Source: Campylobacterales bacterium
GTDB taxonomy: Bacteria > Campylobacterota > Campylobacteria > Campylobacterales > Arcobacteraceae
DNA length: 9,345 nucleotides
Assembly (NCBI GenBank): GCA_016784825.1
Contig: JADHTT010000017.1
Location: forward strand, 1 to 9,345
Direction: 5' to 3'
A program made the position numbers and the translations under genes. The notes beneath the pieces are model-generated. The model was not told the DNA's origin. It saw only the letters and a list, made by a program, of their open reading frames with translations, and ran no database searches. How positions within the stretch are numbered: position 1 is the stretch's first letter; each line of letters begins with the position of its first letter. Of this stretch, positions 1 through 5,747 are shown in pieces.

Positions 1-471
1 ATATGCATCTACTTTCATTTGTGTTTGCTTATAGCCATATAGCAGTATTGAATCAGCTGTTTCCTCTCCTATACCTTTTATATTTAAAAGTTCATCTCTT
101 GTAGGAGTATTACCTTCTAAAGATATAAAAAACTTAGTGAAATTTATTATATAAGAAGCTTTTTGATTATAATATCCAGATGGTCGTATAGCCTCTTTTA
201 AAATATCTATATCAACTGCTAATATATTTTTGGCATTTATTAAATGCAATCTAGTCAAATTTTTTAAAGTTTCTACCACTGAATTAAAAGCTGTATTTTG
301 AGTAAGAATTGAACCTATACACACCTCAAATACCTCAGCATCATCTCTTGGAAAAGTAAAATCATTTTTATGATAACCATTGTCTTTTTGATATGATTGT
401 ATAGGCCACCATCCTTGGGAACCGTAAGATTTATATAAAACTCTATAAATCTTATATATTTGATTTGACAT
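1..471 (-). CDS. HhH-GPD DNA glycosylase, endonuclease III / MagIII-like (3' end missing)
   Basis: Seen: an uninterrupted minus-strand frame from ATG at 471 to the window edge gives the first 157 residues. It contains WWPI (21-24), ILTQNT (56-61), a helix-hairpin-helix core NIKGIGEETAD (130-140) and VDA (154-156), whose Asp155 aligns with the catalytic Asp138 of E. coli Nth. Known: this superfamily removes damaged bases in base-excision repair, and the LTQNT plus WWP pattern marks a branch that includes the 3-methyladenine glycosylase MagIII of Helicobacter. The residue matching the catalytic lysine of bifunctional Nth (GRKTAN) is Glu here (GEETAD), so I infer a monofunctional glycosylase without lyase activity. 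Start choice: AGAGGTG lies about 5 nt upstream of the ATG. The C-terminal part, including any Fe-S cluster cysteines, is outside the window, so substrate and subclass stay open. Confidence 0.85.
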   Translation of the reverse strand, partial: MSNQIYKIYRVLYKSYGSQGWWPIQSYQKDNGYHKNDFTFPRDDAEVFEVCIGSILTQNTAFNSVVETLKNLTRLHLINAKNILAVDIDILKEAIRPSGYYNQKASYIINFTKFFISLEGNTPTRDELLNIKGIGEETADSILLYGYKQTQMKVDAY

Positions 472-527
472 TAAAACACCTCTTTATATTCTACCGTTTT
501 TAACTAAAATTACTATACAATAGCTTT
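472..527. promoter_or_regulatory. Divergent promoter region between glycosylase gene and prfB
   Basis: This 56-bp gap must hold the start signals for two divergent genes. On the plus strand TACAAT (516-521) resembles a -10 box and ends only 6 nt before the prfB ATG, which would give a very short or absent leader; no clear -35 or Shine-Dalgarno sequence is visible. On the minus strand an AGAGGTG ribosome binding site precedes the glycosylase ATG, and AT-rich candidates such as TAGAAT and ATATAA lie just upstream. The box assignments are by eye only. Confidence 0.4.
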
Positions 528-1622
528 ATGGATAATTATGAATATACAGAACTTTTAAAAACTTTAAATCAAAAATTACAAAATATTGAATCTATATTAA
601 AACCAGATGAGATTAAATCTAGATTAGAAGAGATAGAGCAAATTGAACAAGACCCTGACTTTTGGTCTGATCAAGAAAAAGCAAGTAAAATAGGTCAAGA
701 AAAAAATAGACTTTTAAGTAGACTAAATAAATTTAAGCGAGCAAATGAAACACTAAATGATGCTAATGATCTTTATGAGATGGCAAATGATGAAGGTGAT
801 GATGAGACTATAGAAACTCTTTTTGAAGAAGCAGAGCAATTAGATAATATTATACAAAAAACAGAAATAGAAGTTATGCTTAGTGGCGATGACGATGGAT
901 CTAATGCTATTGTATCTGTACATCCTGGAGCTGGTGGGACAGAGAGTTGTGACTGGGCACATATGCTTTACAGAATGTATCTTAGATGGGCTGAAAGAAA
1001 AGGCTTCAAAGTAGAATTGCTAGATTATCAAGCAGGAGATGAAGCTGGTATCAAAGATGTATCTTTTATAGTATCTGGTATCAATGCATATGGCTATCTA
1101 AAAGCTGAAAATGGAATACATAGACTAGTAAGAATATCACCATTTGATTCAAATGCAAAAAGACATACCTCATTTGCATCAGTGATGGTATCACCAGAAG
1201 TTGATGACAATATTGATATTGAGATAGAAGATAAAGATATTAGAATAGATACATATAGAGCAAGTGGTGCTGGTGGACAGCATGTAAATAAAACAGAATC
1301 AGCAATACGAATTACCCATATTGAATCTGGTGTTGTTGTTCAATGTCAAAATGATAGATCTCAACACAAAAATAAAGCAAGTGCTATGAAAATGTTAAAG
1401 TCAAGGCTTTATGAACTTGAACTTGAAAAACAAATGGCTGAAAAAAATGGTGTAGCAAAATCTGAAATTGGTTGGGGACATCAAATACGATCCTATGTAA
1501 TGCAACCATATCAACAAGTCAAAGATACAAGAAGTGGTATAGGGTATTCAAATATTGATGCAATACTAGATGGTGATCTAGATAAGATGATTGAGGATGT
1601 TCTAATCTCTCAAAGTAAATAG
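528..1622 (+). CDS. prfB: Peptide chain release factor 2 (RF2)
   Basis: RF2 recognises UGA and UAA stop codons in the ribosomal A site and triggers peptidyl-tRNA hydrolysis in the cytoplasm. Seen: 364 residues, essentially full length for the family. An N-terminal helical region (about 1-110) is followed by the catalytic core with the SPF stop-codon tripeptide at 204-206, the hallmark that separates RF2 from RF1 (PxT), and the GGQ catalytic motif at 249-251 in [13 protein letters not shown]. The reading frame is continuous from the ATG, so the in-frame UGA and +1 programmed frameshift of E. coli prfB are absent. The start agrees with the MDNYE N-terminus I recall for Campylobacter RF2, although no good ribosome binding site precedes it. 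The gene ends in TAG, and recO follows after 14 nt, suggesting co-transcription. Confidence 0.98.
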   Translation: MDNYEYTELLKTLNQKLQNIESILKPDEIKSRLEEIEQIEQDPDFWSDQEKASKIGQEKNRLLSRLNKFKRANETLNDANDLYEMANDEGDDETIETLFEEAEQLDNIIQKTEIEVMLSGDDDGSNAIVSVHPGAGGTESCDWAHMLYRMYLRWAERKGFKVELLDYQAGDEAGIKDVSFIVSGINAYGYLKAENGIHRLVRISPFDSNAKRHTSFASVMVSPEVDDNIDIEIEDKDIRIDTYRASGAGGQHVNKTESAIRITHIESGVVVQCQNDRSQHKNKASAMKMLKSRLYELELEKQMAEKNGVAKSEIGWGHQIRSYVMQPYQQVKDTRSGIGYSNIDAILDGDLDKMIEDVLISQSK

Positions 1623-1636
1623 AAAGAGTATTTTAC

Positions 1637-2254
1637 TTGCAAGGCTATATAATTGACTTTAAACCAGTAAGAGATGATGATTTAATAGTCACAATACTTA
1701 CATCTAATGAGATACTTACCACTTATAGATTTTATGGTGCTAGACACTCTCATATAAATATTGGATATAAAATAGATTTTGAGCTTGAATCAAATCTAAA
1801 AAGTACAATTCCTAGACTAAAAGATGTAATACAATTAAGTTTCCCATGGATACTTGATAAACAAAAACTATATAATTGGCAAAGATTTTTAAAACTTTTT
1901 TATTTACATCTAAAAGGTATAGATGAAATTGATAGTTTCTATTTTAATCTTCTAGATAATCTTGTACACAAAATAGTAAAACAAAATGTAAATAGAGCTA
2001 TTTTAGAAGGATATATTCAACTATTAGAGTATGAAGGTAGACTACATACACATTATGAATGTCTACTATGTGAACAACCTATACAAGACAATATTGCACT
2101 TGTAAGAAGTATGCTTCCTACTCATCCAAAATGTAGCTATAGTAAGAGCTTTAATTTTAAACAAATTCAAACCCTTTTTGAAGAACAAAGTTCAATTGAA
2201 CTTGATGATGAAGAGATTGATTATATTTGGAATATCTTACTTCAAGGCATATAA
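1637..2254 (+). CDS. recO: Recombination mediator protein RecO
   Basis: RecO works with RecR (and RecF) to load RecA onto SSB-coated single-stranded DNA during recombinational gap repair, and it also anneals complementary strands. Seen: 205 residues, short compared with about 240 in E. coli but as expected for Campylobacterota. The N-terminal OB-fold region (about 1-75) starts MQGYI and contains RFYGARHSHINIGYKIDFE, followed by an all-helical part and a reduced zinc-finger-like motif C142-x2-C145 with C166. The start is TTG at 1637: it yields the family N-terminus, the upstream AAAGAG at about 1623-1628 is a plausible ribosome binding site, and no ATG fits. It lies 14 nt behind prfB on the same strand, so one transcript is likely. 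Its stop codon faces the transporter gene with a 3-nt gap. Confidence 0.93.
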   Translation: MQGYIIDFKPVRDDDLIVTILTSNEILTTYRFYGARHSHINIGYKIDFELESNLKSTIPRLKDVIQLSFPWILDKQKLYNWQRFLKLFYLHLKGIDEIDSFYFNLLDNLVHKIVKQNVNRAILEGYIQLLEYEGRLHTHYECLLCEQPIQDNIALVRSMLPTHPKCSYSKSFNFKQIQTLFEEQSSIELDDEEIDYIWNILLQGI

Positions 2255-2264
2255 GCCTTATATG
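2248..2264. repeat. Perfect palindromic hairpin spanning two convergent stop codons
   Basis: CATATAA (2248-2254), spacer GCC, TTATATG (2258-2264) form a perfect 7-bp inverted repeat that contains both the recO stop (2252-2254) and the transporter stop (2258-2260). An overlapping 5-bp alternative pairs AAGGC (2244-2248) with GCCTT (2255-2259). It may weakly separate the convergent transcripts, but the stem is AT-rich and has no T-run on either side, so a standard intrinsic terminator is not supported. Confidence 0.45.
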
Positions 2265-3592
2265 TTATATTGCCAAAAAACCAATGCAATAAATGTAATA
2301 ACTAAAATTCCTATTATATTAAAGACAAAACCAATCTTAACCATATCTTTTACTTTAATCACTCCACTGCTCATAGCTATTGCATTTGGTGGTGTAGCAA
2401 TAGGAAGCATAAATGCATAACTAGCACAAACAGTTGCTACCATTAATAAAAGTGAAGTATCGATACTACTAGCTTGTGCTAGTGAATAAATTATAGGTAG
2501 GGCAATTGATGTAAGTGCTGTATTTGATGTTATTTCTGTGGTAAACGTAATCAATGTGGCTGTGATTAAAATTAATAAAAGAGTAGAAAAAGATGTAATT
2601 GCTAACAATTGATTTGCAATATTTGAAGCTAATCCTGTTGTAGAAAATGCCATAGCTATACTAAAACCTGCTCCAAAAAGAAAAATAATTTCATATGGTA
2701 TATTTTTGCTATCTTCCCACTGTAAAAATCCTATATTTGGCATAAACATTAAAAGTCCAAATCCAAGTAAAATCCCTTTTTCATTTAGCCCTAATCCACT
2801 ATACAATGGCTCAATTGGAGAATTAAGCAATAATGTTACTGCTAAAGCACCTAAGATATATAATAATCTTTTTTGTTCACTATTAATTGATGGTAACACC
2901 TCTAAGTCTTGATCTAATTTAATATCTTTAACTCCTAAAGATAATAAGTATGGTATCACTAAAAGCATAATACCAGCTACAGGCATAGTTAATGCCATCC
3001 ATTTTACAAAAGATATTGTTTCTAAATTATTAGATTCCAAAAAACCTAATAACAATAAATTTGGAGCCGTACCAATTGGTGTCATTATACCACCTAAGCT
3101 AGATCCATAAGCTACGGCAAGCACTAGTCTCATCTTTAATTTAAGATTATCTGCCAAATATAAACCAATAGGTATTAATAGTAATGCTGTTGTTGTATTT
3201 GATATAAGTGTACTAAGTAAGGCTGCTGTAATTGCAAGCGAATATATCATACCTCTAGGAGTTGACGGGAATATAGACAAAAGCTTATGAGCAATCACTT
3301 TATGCAAGTCTATTTTTTGAGTGGCAATAGCTATCATAAAACCACCTAAAAATAAAAATATTATCGATTTAGAATAATTAGCTGCTGTTGCATTTGTGGA
3401 TGCAATATCAAATATAGGGAATAGCAAAATTGGTAATAATGATACTATACCTAAAGGTAATGCTTCATTTGTCCATAGTGCTACTAATAATATAACTATT
3501 GATATTAAAATAGAATGCTGTACTGAAAAAATAATTTGTGAAAAAAAGAATCCAACTATTGCTAGAAAAAAGGCTATTAAAATTTTATTCAT
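2258..3592 (-). CDS. DASS/SLC13-family anion:sodium symporter (likely di/tricarboxylate)
   Basis: Seen: 444 residues, mostly hydrophobic, with about a dozen membrane segments in two inverted-repeat halves. Each half carries a signature substrate/Na+ loop: SNT at 131-133 followed by TPIGTAPN (171-178), and SNT at 356-358 followed by LPIATPPN (396-403). SYAFMLPIATPPNAI matches the SLC13 family signature. Known: members import dicarboxylates, citrate or sulfate across the inner membrane with Na+. The substrate cannot be read from sequence; a C4-dicarboxylate or citrate is the usual guess. The ATG at 3592 is preceded by AGAGGTG 5 nt upstream, the same ribosome binding site as the glycosylase gene. 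It has its own promoter behind the terminator of the kinase operon, so it is probably transcribed alone. Its closeness to a two-component system raises, but does not show, regulation by it. Confidence 0.88.
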   Translation of the reverse strand: MNKILIAFFLAIVGFFFSQIIFSVQHSILISIVILLVALWTNEALPLGIVSLLPILLFPIFDIASTNATAANYSKSIIFLFLGGFMIAIATQKIDLHKVIAHKLLSIFPSTPRGMIYSLAITAALLSTLISNTTTALLLIPIGLYLADNLKLKMRLVLAVAYGSSLGGIMTPIGTAPNLLLLGFLESNNLETISFVKWMALTMPVAGIMLLVIPYLLSLGVKDIKLDQDLEVLPSINSEQKRLLYILGALAVTLLLNSPIEPLYSGLGLNEKGILLGFGLLMFMPNIGFLQWEDSKNIPYEIIFLFGAGFSIAMAFSTTGLASNIANQLLAITSFSTLLLILITATLITFTTEITSNTALTSIALPIIYSLAQASSIDTSLLLMVATVCASYAFMLPIATPPNAIAMSSGVIKVKDMVKIGFVFNIIGILVITFIALVFWQYNI

Positions 3593-3605
3593 AAGGGCAC
3601 CTCTG

Positions 3606-3628
3606 AAGCAATCTTATCATAATTGCTT
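3606..3628 (-). promoter_or_regulatory. Transporter promoter with -10 box inside an inverted repeat
   Basis: On the minus strand TATGAT (3621 down to 3616) is a good -10 box placed to start RNA near 3609, giving a leader of about 17 nt that keeps the AGAGGTG ribosome binding site (3604-3598). The T-rich stretch of the neighbouring terminator lies in the -35 area, as is common for Campylobacterota sigma-70 promoters. The -10 is flanked by AAGCAAT (3606-3612) and ATTGCTT (3622-3628), perfect 7-bp arms with a 9-nt spacer, a fair candidate for a repressor operator. Confidence 0.5.
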
Positions 3629-3636
3629 TGAAATTA

Positions 3637-3683
3637 AAAATAAAAAAGAGCTGCACAAGGAAAAAGCAGCTCTTTTTTATTTT
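3637..3683 (-). terminator. Strong rho-independent terminator (potentially bidirectional)
   Basis: A perfect 18-bp stem pairs 3637-3654 with 3666-3683. The GC core is GAGCTGC/GCAGCTC, flanked by A-runs and T-runs, and the loop is 11 nt (3655-3665). The T-tract follows the GC core on both strands. In context it ends minus-strand transcription coming from the helicase-regulator-kinase operon and/or from the small transcription unit at 3677-3747, insulating the transporter gene. Confidence 0.93.
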
Positions 3684-3709
3684 CTTACGTTCGCACCGTT
3701 AAATTTCAT
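3677..3709 (-). CDS. Possible leaderless 10-codon mini-ORF
   Basis: Starting exactly where the TATAAT box would place the 5' end of the RNA, ATG at 3709 opens a frame for MKFNGANVRK ending at TAA (3679-3677), inside the base of the terminator stem. I do not recognise the peptide. The stretch has the GC-rich codons GGT and GCG, unusual for this AT-rich DNA, hinting at constraint at either RNA or protein level. It could be a leader or regulatory peptide, or chance: a 10-codon ORF carries little statistical weight. Confidence 0.22.
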   Translation of the reverse strand: MKFNGANVRK

Positions 3710-3715
3710 AATAGA

Positions 3716-3747
3716 ATTATAAGAGATGAAAATGAAATGAAAATGAA
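3716..3747 (-). promoter_or_regulatory. TATAAT promoter with 11-bp tandem repeat in the -35 zone
   Basis: On the minus strand two perfect head-to-tail copies of TTCATTTTCAT (3747-3737 and 3736-3726) lie just upstream of a consensus TATAAT (3721-3716). The repeats cover about -38 to -17, replacing a recognisable -35 hexamer. An 11-bp period equals one helical turn and is the usual layout of OmpR/PhoB-family operators, where the regulator substitutes for -35 contacts. The neighbouring response regulator belongs to that family. Regulation by it is an inference. Confidence 0.45.
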
Positions 3748-3760
3748 ATTATATTAATTT

Positions 3761-5098
3761 TCATAATATTATTGTAATTTTTGTACCTTGATTCTCTTCT
3801 GATTGAATTTCAATATTTCCATTATGTAAGTCTACACTATTTTGAACAATACTAAGTCCAAGTCCAAAACCTTTAATTTTTTTATTTCTTGATTCATCAA
3901 CACGATAAAATCTAGTCATTATCTTTGATAAATCTGATTTAGCTATACCAATACCTTCATCTTCTATAATAAAATAAACTTTATCATTTTCATTATAAAG
4001 CGATATCGTAATATTTTTATCATTAGGTGTATACTTAATAGAATTATCTATTAAATTTGAAAAAATAGTTGCTATTAAAGTTGGATTAGCTGTTATACTA
4101 ATCGATTCAAGTTTATCAATATTAACTTTTATATTCTTCTGCTTAATAGAACTCTTATGCTTATCAATCGTATCTAATAAAATAGAATCAAGATTAATTG
4201 TCTCAAAGGTTTGAGATATGTTTTCTTTTGTATATTTTGTCATTAAGAGTAGATTATCAACTATCTCTTGTATAGATAATGTTTCTTGCTCAATAGTTTT
4301 CAAAGACTTTTCATAATACTGCGTATCTCTAGTCTTATTAAGAGCTATCTCAATCTCTCCTCTAATAACTGTAAGTGGTGTCTTTAATTCATGTGATACA
4401 TCACTATTAAACTGTTCTAAATGCTCTATTCCATATTTTAAACGACTTATCATCTTATTAAATGAATCAACAAGATCCTGAACCTCATCATCATATTCAG
4501 ACGAAGGGATTTGCCCAGATAGATCTGTAACATATATTTTATTAGCTGTTTTTGTAATATTGTTTATAGATCTTAAAATTTTATTGACTAATCCATTGGC
4601 AAAAAATAATAAAACAATAAATAGTAATGGCTCAAGTATCATTAGAATATGTTTAATTTGATCAAATTCATGATTTATTTGTTTATCTACACTATATTGA
4701 TAGAATAAAATTGCACCTTGAAATGGATTAGATACCCTTAAAACATACATACCATTTAAACTACCATTTTCTTTAAATACAAAAAATGAATCATCTTTTT
4801 TAATAAATTCTATATAATTATTAAAATCTATATTTCCCTTGTTATATATTATTTTATTATCCTTGATAATTGCAACATCAAGCGATTTTAACTGTTCATC
4901 TTCAAATAGTTTATCAACAGATACATTATTAATAATATTTTTATTAATAAATACAGCTTTATCATAAAGCTTATTTTGAATAGATAGTTTTGTATTTTGT
5001 TCAAAAAAATAATAAATTGCAGTATTAAAAAGTACTAATAAAAATAATGTTGCTGTAGCAAAATAGAATAAAACTTTTCGCTTAAGACTTTTAAACAT
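3761..5098 (-). CDS. Membrane sensor histidine kinase (HAMP-HisKA-HATPase)
   Basis: Seen: 445 residues in the classical order. TM1 is at about 9-31, a periplasmic sensor region of about 115 residues follows (32-148), then TM2 (about 150-172), HAMP linker (about 172-224), dimerisation and phosphoacceptor helix with His236 in SHELKTPL, and an ATP-binding domain with N box NLIDNSIKY (Asn352), G1 box DEGIGIA (380-386), RFYRVDESR and G2 box GFGLGLSIV (410-418). All catalytic elements are intact, so it should autophosphorylate and pass the phosphate to the response regulator encoded immediately upstream. The signal is unknown: the sensor region, rich in Asn, Lys and Ile, shows no domain I recognise. 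Its ATG overlaps the regulator gene by 8 nt, pointing to translational coupling. The gene ends in TGA and is followed by the terminator at 3637-3683. Confidence 0.95.
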   Translation of the reverse strand: MFKSLKRKVLFYFATATLFLLVLFNTAIYYFFEQNTKLSIQNKLYDKAVFINKNIINNVSVDKLFEDEQLKSLDVAIIKDNKIIYNKGNIDFNNYIEFIKKDDSFFVFKENGSLNGMYVLRVSNPFQGAILFYQYSVDKQINHEFDQIKHILMILEPLLFIVLLFFANGLVNKILRSINNITKTANKIYVTDLSGQIPSSEYDDEVQDLVDSFNKMISRLKYGIEHLEQFNSDVSHELKTPLTVIRGEIEIALNKTRDTQYYEKSLKTIEQETLSIQEIVDNLLLMTKYTKENISQTFETINLDSILLDTIDKHKSSIKQKNIKVNIDKLESISITANPTLIATIFSNLIDNSIKYTPNDKNITISLYNENDKVYFIIEDEGIGIAKSDLSKIMTRFYRVDESRNKKIKGFGLGLSIVQNSVDLHNGNIEIQSEENQGTKITIIL

Positions 5099-5747
5099 TT
5101 ATTGTATACCCTAAACCTCTAGAACTTTTAATATATTCTTTACCTATTTTTTTTCTAAGGTTGTATATAGTTACTTGAATTACATTACTATTAATATATG
5201 TTTCATCATTCCATAGTTGATCTTCAATCATACTATTTGATACAACGCCATTTTTATGTTTAATTAAAAACAAGAGTAGTTCATACTCTTTTTGTGTTAA
5301 TGCTATATCTTGATTAGCTTTTTTAACAGATTTTAAATCAATATCAATAGTGATATCTTTAATTTCTATTGTATTATGAGCTGAAGATATAGTTCTTCTA
5401 TATAAAGCTTGTACTCTTGCGCTTAATTCTTTAAAGCTAAATGGCTTAGATAGATAGTCATCTGCACCAAGACAAAGTGCTGATACTTTATCATCAATAT
5501 CTGATTTAGCTGTCAGCATAATAGTAGGAGTTGAGATGCTTTTATCTCTTAGGCTTGATAAGATATCAATACCACTTTTCGATGGTAACATCCAATCTAG
5601 GATGATAACATCATACTTATTAACAGAGGCTAGATACTCTCCATCCTCTCCATCACTAGCAGTATCAACAATGAATCCATCCTCTTCAAAGCCACGCTTT
5701 AAAAGAGATATGATATTTTCATCATCTTCTACTACTAGAATTTTCAT
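5091..5747 (-). CDS. OmpR/PhoB-family response regulator
   Basis: Seen: 218 residues. The receiver domain (about 1-116) carries the acidic pair Asp8/Asp9, phosphoacceptor Asp51 (ILDWMLP), switch Thr79 (MLTAKS) and Lys101 (SKPF). The C-terminal winged-helix domain (about 123-218) has TQKEYELLLFL, the recognition-helix region NVIQVTIYNLRKKIG and the terminal hairpin SSRGLGYTINV, the hallmarks of the OmpR/PhoB class. Phosphorylated by the co-encoded kinase, it should dimerise and bind direct-repeat DNA; target genes are unknown, with the tandem repeat at 3726-3747 a local candidate. Its ATG shares one base with the helicase stop codon (TAATG), and its 3' end overlaps the kinase start by 8 nt, so the three genes form one coupled operon. 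No specific named regulator can be assigned. Confidence 0.95.
   Translation of the reverse strand: MKILVVEDDENIISLLKRGFEEDGFIVDTASDGEDGEYLASVNKYDVIILDWMLPSKSGIDILSSLRDKSISTPTIMLTAKSDIDDKVSALCLGADDYLSKPFSFKELSARVQALYRRTISSAHNTIEIKDITIDIDLKSVKKANQDIALTQKEYELLLFLIKHKNGVVSNSMIEDQLWNDETYINSNVIQVTIYNLRKKIGKEYIKSSRGLGYTINV

Larger units (their letters stand above)
3637..3709 (-). ncRNA. Candidate small RNA of about 73 nt between promoter and terminator
   Basis: A minus-strand TATAAT box (3721-3716) predicts transcription starting at about 3709-3710, and the strong terminator ends it at about 3637. That would give a roughly 73-nt RNA with a single-stranded 5' part and an 18-bp 3' hairpin. The loop reads UUUUUCCUUGU, which includes UCCUU, complementary to Shine-Dalgarno-type AAGGA. 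An exposed pyrimidine-rich loop of this sort is used for target pairing by some bacterial small RNAs; here that is an inference from sequence only. Confidence 0.33.

Noticed and set aside
2178..2420. Plus-strand 80-residue ORF across the recO/transporter junction
   Set aside because: Overlaps two well-supported genes and is hydrophobic only because it is antisense to membrane segments.
2706..3722. Plus-strand ORFs at 2706-2912 and 3396-3722
   Set aside because: Antisense to the transporter gene, no family resemblance; the second also runs through the terminator hairpin.
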